From JABSQH01 sp039194665 (GTDB lineage: Bacteria > Actinomycetota > Acidimicrobiia > Acidimicrobiales > Ilumatobacteraceae): a stretch of DNA of 9,312 nt. Shown piece after piece: positions 1 through 6,351 of this stretch. Where the stretch lies: the NCBI GenBank assembly GCA_039194665.1, contig JBCCVW010000190.1, positions 1-9,312 of the forward strand, in the 5' to 3' direction. The notes under the pieces are model-generated. The model searched no databases. It saw nothing but the letters and a program-made list of their open reading frames with translations, and was not told the DNA's origin. Each line of letters opens with the position of its first letter. Position 1 is the stretch's first letter. Made by a program: the position numbers and the translations under genes.

Positions 1-338
1 GCCGGCATCCGCAGCCCGACGAGGTCATCGAGCGGCTCTCTGAGCCCGGCGCTCTCACCGCAGCGCTGAATTGGTACCGAGCGAACTCCCGGCCTGAGAC
101 GATGCTCGCTCCCGGCCGACCGCTCCCACACTTCACACAACCGACCTTGGGGATCTGGGGCAGCGACGACCCCCACCTCGTCGAGGAGTTCGTGACCCAT
201 ACCGCCGACTACGTGGACAACACCTGGCGCTACGAACGGATCGAACAGGCAGGGCACTGGATCCAACTCGACCAACCGGAAGCACTCTCAAGCCTCCTCA
301 TCGACTACCTCCGAAGCCACCAGCCCACGGGGTCGTGA
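1..338 (+). CDS. Alpha/beta-hydrolase fold protein, C-terminal fragment (5' end outside window)
   Basis: The reading frame is open from base 3 to a TGA at 336-338 and enters from the left edge, so only about 111 C-terminal residues are visible. They carry the usual end of an alpha/beta-hydrolase of the epoxide hydrolase or haloalkane dehalogenase type. An ALNWYRA segment, typical of the cap-to-core transition, is followed by the strand PTLGIWGSDDPHL, whose acidic residues sit where the fold often places its acid or a neighbouring Asp. Next comes the GHWIQLDQPEAL segment with the probable catalytic His. The nucleophile elbow lies upstream of the window, so the nucleophile and hence the reaction class (hydrolase, dehalogenase, peroxidase) cannot be decided. 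An internal ATG at 102 is not a credible start because the homology-like sequence begins before it. The gene converges on the secreted-protein gene with a gap of about 156 bases. The fold is well supported; the substrate is unknown. Confidence 0.85.
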   Translation, partial: RHPQPDEVIERLSEPGALTAALNWYRANSRPETMLAPGRPLPHFTQPTLGIWGSDDPHLVEEFVTHTADYVDNTWRYERIEQAGHWIQLDQPEALSSLLIDYLRSHQPTGS

Positions 339-494
339 CGGGATCCCGCAGTGCCGGTGGCGGCGGTGATGGGGGATCCGCTCGCGGGTCGCACATTTCT
401 GAGCGGTACCGCTCGCCGTAGGTGCGCGATGCGTGGTTTGACGGCTGGCTTGCGATCGCGCGTTCCCGAGCGGAGGCAGTCGGCGCGGCTCGAG
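339..494. other. Convergent intergenic gap with palindromes
   Basis: This stretch lies between two converging genes. It holds a perfect 10-base palindrome CGGGATCCCG (339-348) directly after the hydrolase stop codon and a perfect 14-base palindrome GAGCGGTACCGCTC (401-414). GGATCCC (341-347) can also pair with GGGATCC (373-379) across a 25-base loop. None of these is followed by a T-run on either strand, so a factor-independent terminator is not supported. No convincing open frame with a ribosome binding site was found. Confidence 0.5.
401..414. repeat. Perfect 14-base palindrome
   Basis: GAGCGGTACCGCTC reads the same on both strands. It could fold as a 5-bp stem with a GTAC loop, or be a dimeric protein site. 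Its place between two converging genes favours a transcript-end structure over an operator, but there is no T-tract. The function is unassigned. Confidence 0.5.
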
Positions 495-950
495 CTATGC
501 GGGCAAGAGGACGATGGGCTCGAAGTCGATCTCAGTTCCGTCGAGGCCGGTGAACTCACCTTCGAACCAATCTTCGTTCCACATCGGTAGCAGCTGGCCG
601 TGGTAGGGGGCGCCGTTGTGCATGAAGGTCATGTATCCGGTGTACTTGCCCATCTGCCACGTTGTGACGTGAATCGCCTCGGTTTTGACTCCCCATCGAG
701 ACAGGTTGATGACGCCGGTACCGTCGGCTCGCAGTTCGCCGCCGGAGATTTCGTAGTACGTCGGCAAGCCCTCGTTGGGGCCCTTGATCATGGCGCTGCC
801 CCCGTCGACGTGGTACGAGTCCGCGACTTTTACGTCGTGCGCAACGGCCTGTTCGTCTTGGCCTCCGGCTGCGCTTGCGGTGGGGGCCGCGCTCAATGCG
901 CCCAGCGAGGCCAAGGCGGCGGCGGCAAGTGCTGCGAGCGTCTTTTTCAT
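495..950 (-). CDS. Small secreted protein of unknown function
   Basis: This 151-residue protein has a clear Sec signal peptide: the basic start MKK, an Ala/Leu-rich core to about residue 22, and a probable signal peptidase I site after PTASA (residue 27). The mature part is about 124 residues, without cysteine and rich in Tyr, Trp, Gly and acidic residues (for example LPTYYEIS, TTWQMGKYTGYMTFMHNG, MWNEDWFEGEF). This looks like a compact beta-rich extracellular domain. No lipobox, LPXTG motif or membrane anchor is visible, so it is probably released. The ATG start is chosen because AGGAGA lies five bases upstream (956-961) and the signal peptide begins exactly there. It is monocistronic, facing the hydrolase at its 3' end and with a long upstream region that is its likely promoter. 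I do not recognise the family. Export is well supported; function is not. Confidence 0.85.
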   Translation of the reverse strand: MKKTLAALAAAALASLGALSAAPTASAAGGQDEQAVAHDVKVADSYHVDGGSAMIKGPNEGLPTYYEISGGELRADGTGVINLSRWGVKTEAIHVTTWQMGKYTGYMTFMHNGAPYHGQLLPMWNEDWFEGEFTGLDGTEIDFEPIVLLPA

Positions 951-955
951 GATGT

Positions 956-961
956 TCTCCT
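956..961 (-). promoter_or_regulatory. Ribosome binding site of the secreted-protein gene
   Basis: On the minus strand AGGAGA is followed by five bases (ACATC) and then ATG. It is among the best Shine-Dalgarno matches in the window and fixes the start of the secreted-protein gene. Confidence 0.8.
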
Positions 962-1030
962 GTTCGTTGTGTGTTTGGTTGTCTGTTTGTGCAGCGGCGC
1001 CTCGGACGCTCGGCCAATGCGAGACCGATC

Positions 1031-1063
1031 GTCTTTGTAGACGCTAAGACCAGTTATATACTG
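1031..1063 (-). promoter_or_regulatory. Candidate promoter/operator of the secreted-protein gene
   Basis: Read on the minus strand this block contains TATATAAC, the most AT-rich octamer in a GC-rich neighbourhood and a fair -10 match. It sits in a near-palindrome, CAGT-TATAT-ACTG, at 1051-1063. Just downstream are GTCT-TTGT-AGAC (1031-1042) and the longer-spaced pair GTCTT/AAGAC (1031-1035, 1046-1050), which could bind a dimeric regulator. No good -35 hexamer at 16-18 bases was found. The leader from here to the ATG would be about 95-105 nt. This rests on composition and symmetry only. Confidence 0.35.
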
Positions 1064-1333
1064 CGGTCCACTAACGGAACCTGAACGGACCCACATCAAG
1101 ACCCAAACGGTGCGTCGCCCTGCGGAATACGGGGTAGTCGGATCAAACGGACGTGATCGGGCTGTTTGCCTCGAGGTATCCGGAAACGCGCGGCAGCGAA
1201 GGCAGATACGCCCACGCGGTATCCGGCGGTGCGTGCATAGCGATCCGCCCGATATTCGCGGTCGGTTGAGACCGAGCTCCCTGCGATCCGCTGTGTTCGT
1301 CGAGCGGACGACTCGTTCAGCGGAGTGCTTGCG

Positions 1334-2368
1334 TCAGGCGCCGCAGCCGGTGGCGAGCACTTCGTTGAGTTCGCCGTCGTCGAAGGCGAATACTGCGACT
1401 CCAGCACCTTCGTAGTACCAGGCGCTGACAGCGATCTCCATCCGTCCGTCGCCGTTGTAGTCGGCGACATCGAGGATGCGGTACTGCTCGAGGAACTCGA
1501 TCGAGATCTCGTCGTCGTCGGCCAGGACCACCGACGAAAGCACTGTGGTGGAAGCTCTCGACGCAGTGTCGACGAGCAGCACACCCGAGAAGTCGCCGGG
1601 TGAACCCAGGGTCGCCTCCGGTGTTCCTGACTCGGCCTCTTGTACGCGCTCGAAGACCACCAACGCTTCGGTGTTGCCGTCGCCATCGAGGTCGGCGACC
1701 ACGAGCTGCTCGATCGCCCCGGCGGCGGCATCGACGTCGGCGCTGTCGAAGGCCGCTTCCCCCAGTTCCTGGTAGCCGGGGATGTCGTCGTCGAGGTCGG
1801 CAACTCGTCGCGGCTGCAGCGACCAACCGGGAGGCGGCAGTGCCACCCCGTTGTACCCCGCTTCGGGAGGCACCGCGGGCCCGGCGTCGGGAGAAACGGT
1901 TGGGCCGATGCGGCCGTCGAAACACACTTCGACGGAACCGTCGACGGTCCCGTCGACTGCGCCGCTGAGTCGACTGATCGTGAACTCACGGCCAGCGTCG
2001 GGCAGTGCTTCGTCGTCGGATGCCGCGGCCCAATCGCCACCGTCCCACGTACCGAGTGGCGTCAGCGCACCGCTGCTGTCGCCGAGGTACAACGCGAAAA
2101 CATCTCCCGTTGGGCCGGGCGGCAGCGTGCTTGCGGGTGCCTCGGTGGTCGGCGCCGCCGTGGTCGTCGTCTCGGCAGCGGTGGTGGCGGGTGCTTCGGT
2201 CGTTGTGGCGGCGATGGTGGTGGAGGTCGTCGACGTGCTCGACGTTGAGGTCGTCGAGGTGAGCGTGGTGCCCGGGTCGGACTCCTGCGAGGTCGCACAT
2301 GCGGCGAGCGCAGCGCCAGCCACGAGCACAGCGAACGTCCGGCGAATCGGCGGAGTGGCAGCCGTCAT
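1334..2368 (-). CDS. Thr-rich lipoprotein with FG-GAP/VCBS-like Asp-rich loops
   Basis: This 344-residue protein starts at an ATG overlapping the stop codon of the upstream hydrolase gene (ATGA). It opens with a lipoprotein signal peptide: RR near residues 9-10, a hydrophobic core, and the lipobox LAAC with the acylated Cys at residue 24. Residues 34-81 are a low-complexity Thr/Ser/Ala/Pro linker, as in proteins held away from the membrane. The folded part (about 89-344) has two Asp-rich loops of the calcium-binding FG-GAP/VCBS/dockerin-like type: DLDGDGNTE (226-234) and DYNGDGRME (303-311). Each follows a hydrophobic strand and precedes another (ALVVFE, IAVSAW). Such segments are usual in repeated beta-propeller or VCBS-type extracellular domains, but only two are clear here, so a full propeller is not shown. 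It is the last gene of the operon. The frame stays open upstream to another ATG (2476), but that extension overlaps the hydrolase coding sequence and lacks a signal peptide. The lipoprotein call is strong; the role is unknown. Confidence 0.85.
   Translation of the reverse strand: MTAATPPIRRTFAVLVAGAALAACATSQESDPGTTLTSTTSTSSTSTTSTTIAATTTEAPATTAAETTTTAAPTTEAPASTLPPGPTGDVFALYLGDSSGALTPLGTWDGGDWAAASDDEALPDAGREFTISRLSGAVDGTVDGSVEVCFDGRIGPTVSPDAGPAVPPEAGYNGVALPPPGWSLQPRRVADLDDDIPGYQELGEAAFDSADVDAAAGAIEQLVVADLDGDGNTEALVVFERVQEAESGTPEATLGSPGDFSGVLLVDTASRASTTVLSSVVLADDDEISIEFLEQYRILDVADYNGDGRMEIAVSAWYYEGAGVAVFAFDDGELNEVLATGCGA
2126..2269 (-). repeat. Low-complexity DNA encoding the Thr/Ser linker
   Basis: About 48 codons of near-repetitive ACG/ACC/TCG/GCC triplets encode residues 34-81 of the lipoprotein. 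It is irregular rather than an exact tandem array. Such tracts are prone to in-frame length change, so linker length may vary between strains. Confidence 0.7.
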
Positions 2369-3135
2369 GACGGCAACACTGTCACGGTCTCGCCGGGCGC
2401 CAGTGCATGGAGGCGGTCGCGGCGGTCGTGTTCGTCGAGGGCCAGCTCGAACGTCGACAGCGGACGGTCGAACCACCCGCCGGGGAGCCGCCGGGCGTTC
2501 TCCGGCGCGTAGGTGCCCCAGTGGATGGGCACGACGAGCCGTGGCTCGATCCGCGCGGTGGCTGCGGCGGCTCCGCTGGGGTCGAGATGGCCGGGCCCGA
2601 GACTTGGCCCCCAGCCCCAGATCGGCAGCAGCGCAACATCGATCGGTCCGAGATCGCGCATCGCCTCGGTGAGATCCGTATCCCCGGGGAAGTAGACCCG
2701 TGTGTGCTCGCCACTGAGGACGAAGCCGAGCGGCTCGGCACGCGCCCGCGAGTGCGGCCCGCGACCCTCGTGATGCTCAGCCGGCACGGCGGTGACCACG
2801 ACGCCACCAACACTGGTGTGTCCGCCGACGACCAGCTCGACCACATCGACGAATCCGGCGCGCCGCAAGAGCTGCCCCGCGCCCCGCGGGGCAATCACTG
2901 TGGTCGATCGGGCAATCAGCTTCAGCGACGGCAGATGCAGATGGTCGAGATGGAGGTGGGAGATCAGGACGGCGTCGACCTCGGCCGTGTCGGCCGGCGG
3001 CGTGCCGACGCGGCGTCGCAAGTGGGCGACTCGCTTGGTGAGGAGCGGATCGGTCAGGAACCGCACCCCGTCGAGTTCGATGAGCGCGCTGGCGTGGCCG
3101 ACCCACGTCACCGCTGTCGCCTCCGACGCCGTCAT
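2365..3135 (-). CDS. MBL-fold metallo-hydrolase, UlaG-like
   Basis: This 256-residue cytosolic protein (no signal peptide) belongs to the metallo-beta-lactamase superfamily. The metal-site motif HLHLDH is at residues 60-65 (His60, His62, Asp64, His65). Further probable ligands are His121/His122, Asp152 in FPGDTD and His205 in PIHWGTY. The opening VTWVGHASALIELDGVRFLTDP is the usual N-terminal strand pair of the UlaG/YtnP-like 'L-ascorbate lactonase or Zn-dependent hydrolase' group, and the size is normal for it. Members cleave lactones, phosphodiesters or N-acyl phospholipids; which applies here cannot be read from sequence. The start is the ATG whose bases overlap the TGA of the phosphodiesterase gene by four (ATGA). 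Its own stop overlaps the lipoprotein ATG in the same way, so translation is probably coupled on both sides. An upstream in-frame ATG at 3240 would put 35 unrelated residues in front of the fold. Confidence 0.9.
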   Translation of the reverse strand: MTASEATAVTWVGHASALIELDGVRFLTDPLLTKRVAHLRRRVGTPPADTAEVDAVLISHLHLDHLHLPSLKLIARSTTVIAPRGAGQLLRRAGFVDVVELVVGGHTSVGGVVVTAVPAEHHEGRGPHSRARAEPLGFVLSGEHTRVYFPGDTDLTEAMRDLGPIDVALLPIWGWGPSLGPGHLDPSGAAAATARIEPRLVVPIHWGTYAPENARRLPGGWFDRPLSTFELALDEHDRRDRLHALAPGETVTVLPS

Positions 3136-5285
3136 GATGTGCCGTTGCTCGTGATCGCGGCCATGCTCGACGCACCCGAGGGTTGGCTCGACTCCGCTGT
3201 CGAGAACGGGGACGGGCCCGCGGGAACGTCGGCCAACCACCGCTTGAACAGATGATGAATCGACGCGGCGCCGACGAGTTCTTCCGTCGGTGGGGTGAAC
3301 GTGGAGGGATACAGCACGAACGGCTCACCCTGCGCGCCGCCGAGCCCACCGTGGAAGCCGATGAGCTCCTCGAACGCGGCGCCTTCATCAGCGTGGGGGT
3401 CGTAGAAGCTGTTCACCAGAATGTCTGGGCAGTTGACGAATGAGTCGGTGCGCCGCAGATGATCGGCCGTGTGTGGTCCGAATGGAGCCAACGGATCGTC
3501 GCCTTCGACGCGGTCGTCGTCGAGCACGCGAAGGCCATGCCCGCCAACAACGATGGCGCCAACGGACTCGGACCGGACCATGACGAAGCCGACACCGGGG
3601 TGTTCGGCGAGGCCTTGTAGGAGGCCGGGGTGGCGCCGACCGATCGTCTCCATCGTGGCTCGGCCCTCGATGTCGGTGAACGAGATCAACCCGAGGTTGC
3701 CCGACGCCAGCACCACGATGTCGCTGTCGACCGGTGCCTCGTCGCTGTCGCTGGTCGTGATGCGCTCGTCTGCTTCGGCGCGCGATGTGGCGTAACTGGG
3801 TCCGAGCACGACATCGCCGTCGACCGTCCGGCGGCGCGTCGCCAATCGAATCGCTGCGCCGAGGCGGCTGTCTTCGTCGCGGGCCGCTTCGGAGAGGGCA
3901 CCGTTCAGATTGCCCCACCCTTCCGATGCCAGCTCTGGCACCTCGAGCTCGGTACCTGGCTCGACCAACGTCGTCACGAACTCTTCCAGCGTGTGCCCGT
4001 AGCGCTGGCGGAACGTTGCCCCCTGGGTTTGGCCGTGATCGCTGAGGACCACGATGTGATACGGCCGCGGTGCGTCGTCGAGCACCTTCTCCAGACGAGC
4101 GATCTGGGTGTCGAGACGCTGCAGCGTGTCGAGTGCGGTCGGCGCAGCGATGCCCGAGTGATGGGCCACTTCGTCGTACCCGACGAAGTCGGCGTAGGCC
4201 ACGGGAACGCCGCGGTACATGTCGCTGATCAGCGTGTACAGCGTGAGGTCGCGCAAGATGGTGGTGGTCGCGGCGCGCAGTAGCGGGTACACGCCGCCGC
4301 GGTGCATGTTCGGCTCGACGCCTCGACGGCGGGCCCGCCGGGCGTCGCGCAGTTCGCGGGCGATGTCGGCCAGCGACAGGGCGATGAGGCGACCAACGGC
4401 GTAGGGGTCCGACAAGATGTAGTTGGCCGTGTGGTCGCTCTGGCGCTTGCGATCGAGCAGCGTCGAAAACGTGAGGATCGAGTCGGTGCTGTCGCCGGAG
4501 AACACGTTCGAACGCGAGGCGCCACCGTCGGCGAGCAGCCCGTGACCATCGGATTGTCGCCGTTCGATCTCCGCCGCGTCGCGCGGCCGATTCGAGGTCA
4601 ACACCTTGCCTGACTCCTTGTCGTACCAGCGGAACGCAGGCATGTTCGCGTTGTTGCCATGGAGGATGCCCGCTTGCATGGCGCCGGTCTGCGACGACAG
4701 GTCGCACTCCCAGCCGACGATGCGATGCGTCCCCGAACGCACCCAGCGCGCCAGGTTCGGGGCATGGCCGTCGGCGATCGCCTGACGCAGGACCCCTTCG
4801 CCGAGCCCGTCGATCTGCAGGAACAACACGCCAGGGATGTCGGTCGGTGTCGGCGGGTCGAGGCGTTGGACCATGCGGCGCATGGTTTGTCGTCGCCACA
4901 CGTCGTCGTCGTCGATCGACAGTGCGCTGCCGACAGCGATCGACACGATGGTGATCGCGAGCGAGGCCAACGCTGCGGTCAGGAGCGACTCGATCTCCAC
5001 ACCGTCGATGAGCCACTCGGCGAGCAGCAGGATGGCGCCGTTGAGCACGAGGCCCAGCAGGCCCGCAGTCCACAGAATCGCCCGCGATGCGAGGCGTGCG
5101 ATGACCGGCCAGAGTGCCGCGTTGAGTATGGCGACCAGCGCTGCGGCGGCGAGCGCGTCGAGCGGCTCGTCAATCGTGATGCCCGGGAGCACGGCGGCAA
5201 CCAGCCAGAAGCTGACTGCCGACACGGCGAACTCGACGGCGAAGTGGTGCAGCGGCACGCCACCTCGGCCCACGGGGGTTCTCAC
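3132..5285 (-). CDS. Membrane-anchored phosphodiesterase: holin-4-like N-terminus fused to alkaline-phosphatase-superfamily domain
   Basis: This protein has about 717 residues from the GTG start chosen here. Residues 12-123 hold about four hydrophobic helices (roughly 15-35, 45-63, 69-92, 100-122) resembling the phage_holin_4_2 membrane domain. The rest is a type I phosphodiesterase/nucleotide pyrophosphatase-like domain. Metal-site motifs are LQIDG (Asp159), SSQTGAMQAGILHG (probable nucleophile Thr200), GYDEVAHHSG (Asp371, His375/376), LSDHGQ (Asp416, His417) and FHGG (His645). A complete two-metal site is therefore plausible. Family members cleave phosphodiesters, phosphonates or lipid head groups; the substrate is open. 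The catalytic domain follows the last helix at about residue 124; which side of the membrane it faces is not certain. The start is uncertain: GTG codons at residues 1, 5 and 10 are all possible and no strong ribosome site is seen. The frame stays open to an ATG at 5408, but that overlaps the acyltransferase gene by about 94 bases. It lies 29 bases after the acyltransferase gene and overlaps the hydrolase gene by four bases. Confidence 0.88.
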   Translation of the reverse strand: MRTPVGRGGVPLHHFAVEFAVSAVSFWLVAAVLPGITIDEPLDALAAAALVAILNAALWPVIARLASRAILWTAGLLGLVLNGAILLLAEWLIDGVEIESLLTAALASLAITIVSIAVGSALSIDDDDVWRRQTMRRMVQRLDPPTPTDIPGVLFLQIDGLGEGVLRQAIADGHAPNLARWVRSGTHRIVGWECDLSSQTGAMQAGILHGNNANMPAFRWYDKESGKVLTSNRPRDAAEIERRQSDGHGLLADGGASRSNVFSGDSTDSILTFSTLLDRKRQSDHTANYILSDPYAVGRLIALSLADIARELRDARRARRRGVEPNMHRGGVYPLLRAATTTILRDLTLYTLISDMYRGVPVAYADFVGYDEVAHHSGIAAPTALDTLQRLDTQIARLEKVLDDAPRPYHIVVLSDHGQTQGATFRQRYGHTLEEFVTTLVEPGTELEVPELASEGWGNLNGALSEAARDEDSRLGAAIRLATRRRTVDGDVVLGPSYATSRAEADERITTSDSDEAPVDSDIVVLASGNLGLISFTDIEGRATMETIGRRHPGLLQGLAEHPGVGFVMVRSESVGAIVVGGHGLRVLDDDRVEGDDPLAPFGPHTADHLRRTDSFVNCPDILVNSFYDPHADEGAAFEELIGFHGGLGGAQGEPFVLYPSTFTPPTEELVGAASIHHLFKRWLADVPAGPSPFSTAESSQPSGASSMAAITSNGTS

Positions 5286-5314
5286 GGTGGCGACGCTACT
5301 GGTTGCACGTCTGC

Positions 5315-6334
5315 TCAGAGCTCGGGCCAGCGACGCGCACCCGACACACGACGGCGGCCCGCACGCCCACGGCGGCGGCGATCGGCCAATGCCCAGTCGC
5401 GCCGCCAACCGGTGTACTCGGGGCCGGTCAGGGTCGGGGTCGCACCGGTCGCCGCACGTTGCTTCGCGGTCCAGAAATCGGTGAGCGCCTCGTCGCCCAA
5501 GGTGGCCACCGCGTCGTGGATGCGGGCAGCGAATCGGCGCGTCGATTCGCCCTCAGCTGGCGTGATCGGTGCACCGAACACCACCTGGGTACGGCCGCGC
5601 TTGGGACGCTTCATGCCTTTGCCGAAGATGGCGCCCGTGCCATCGATGAACACCGGGACCACCGGGACGCCGGTGCGCCCGGATAGGTATGCGGCCCCGC
5701 CCTTCCAGTCCTGGCCCCAACCATCGGGAGAGCGGCCACCTTCGGGGTAGATCACCAGGCTGTAGCCATCCTCGAGCATCTCCCTCGTGAGGTCGGCGGA
5801 CCGCCGTCCTGTCGACTCGCGATCGATCGGGATGGCGTTGAGCGCGAGTGCCGACAGCGTCGCTTTCCAGCGGGCATCGAAGAAGTAGTCGGCTGCGGCC
5901 GCGACGACCAGCTTGTGGCGCCACTGGATCGGGATCGACCGGATCATCAGGCCGGTGTCCAGGTGGCTGTGGTGGTTCGCCGTGAAGATCAGCGGCGGCG
6001 GATCTTCGAGACGCTGGAGGTCGGCGAGCCGGTCGCCGCCGACGGTCTCGGGATCGGTGAGGACGCGCGCCGCGAGCCGCATCGGGCCTTCGACGATCGC
6101 TCCGCGCAACACGGTCGGGAGCGGGTCGCGCGCCCACGACGTGTCGTAGTGCGCACCGAGGCCGGACGCCTCCTCGGGGACCGTCACGCCGAACGGAACC
6201 GTCGGGGCGCGGTACGGAAAGCCGCGGCGCCGTATCGGCGCGGTGGCGCGCGACACCAGTTCCTCGGCGGCGCCGGCGGCGCGTTGCGCCTGCTGCAGCG
6301 CCTTGCGCTGGGCGGGGGAGCGGCGGTCGGCCAT
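5315..6334 (-). CDS. PlsC-type 1-acyl-glycerol-3-phosphate acyltransferase family protein
   Basis: This 339-residue protein has the lysophosphatidate acyltransferase blocks in order. Block I is NHHSHLDT, with the HX4D pair His121/Asp126. A block II-like IPIDRE is at 168-173. Block III is YPEGGRSPDG, with Glu198 and Arg201 (the common form is EGTRS). Block IV is GVPVVPVFIDG at 222-232. These enzymes transfer an acyl group from acyl-CoA or acyl-ACP to a lysophospholipid or related alcohol at the inner face of the membrane. The protein is longer than a minimal PlsC (about 240 residues), with about 110 residues before block I and a basic Arg-rich tail (318-336). No clear membrane helix is seen, so the basic ends may give peripheral binding. 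The ATG has GGTGA six bases upstream (6341-6345). It lies 17 bases after the racemase-like gene. The acyl acceptor is unknown; a routine phospholipid role is possible, but the operon context suggests a dedicated one. Confidence 0.9.
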   Translation of the reverse strand: MADRRSPAQRKALQQAQRAAGAAEELVSRATAPIRRRGFPYRAPTVPFGVTVPEEASGLGAHYDTSWARDPLPTVLRGAIVEGPMRLAARVLTDPETVGGDRLADLQRLEDPPPLIFTANHHSHLDTGLMIRSIPIQWRHKLVVAAAADYFFDARWKATLSALALNAIPIDRESTGRRSADLTREMLEDGYSLVIYPEGGRSPDGWGQDWKGGAAYLSGRTGVPVVPVFIDGTGAIFGKGMKRPKRGRTQVVFGAPITPAEGESTRRFAARIHDAVATLGDEALTDFWTAKQRAATGATPTLTGPEYTGWRRDWALADRRRRGRAGRRRVSGARRWPEL

Positions 6335-6351
6335 CTCAGGTCACCGTCGCT

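Larger units (their letters stand above)
951..1333. other. Intergenic region upstream of the secreted-protein gene and downstream of the operon
   Basis: No gene could be supported here. The part next to the secreted-protein gene (962-990) is almost free of G on the minus strand, giving an A/C-rich, probably unstructured mRNA leader. Beyond it lie small inverted repeats and an AT-rich block (1031-1063) that may hold the promoter. The part next to the lipoprotein gene's stop codon has a weak inverted repeat TCCGCT/AGCGGA (1287-1292 and 1303-1308, ten-base loop) and TCGGT/ACCGA with a four-base loop around 1262-1275. Neither has a T-run, so how the operon transcript ends is unresolved. A 31-codon minus-strand frame at 1143-1238 was considered and not accepted. 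Confidence 0.5.

Noticed and set aside
341..379. Possible terminator hairpin or G-quadruplex after the hydrolase gene
   Set aside because: The stem is only 7 bp with a 25-base loop and no T-run. The G-runs are mostly of two bases.
1143..1238. 31-codon minus-strand frame in the intergenic region
   Set aside because: The peptide looks plausible, but there is no good ribosome site and no recognisable family. A frame this short is expected by chance.
1096..2040. Minus-strand frame overlapping the lipoprotein gene and running on to 1096
   Set aside because: It is Ser/Thr/Pro/Arg-rich in the wrong frame of the lipoprotein gene, with no start context and no motif.
3388..5073. Long minus-strand frame inside the phosphodiesterase gene, shifted frame
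   Set aside because: Its translation is Arg/Pro-rich low-complexity sequence, while the overlapping frame carries all metal-site motifs.
3132..5285. Prophage or lysis-cassette reading of the holin-like domain
   Set aside because: No endolysin, integrase or structural phage gene is nearby, and the domain is fused to a phosphodiesterase within a metabolic operon.
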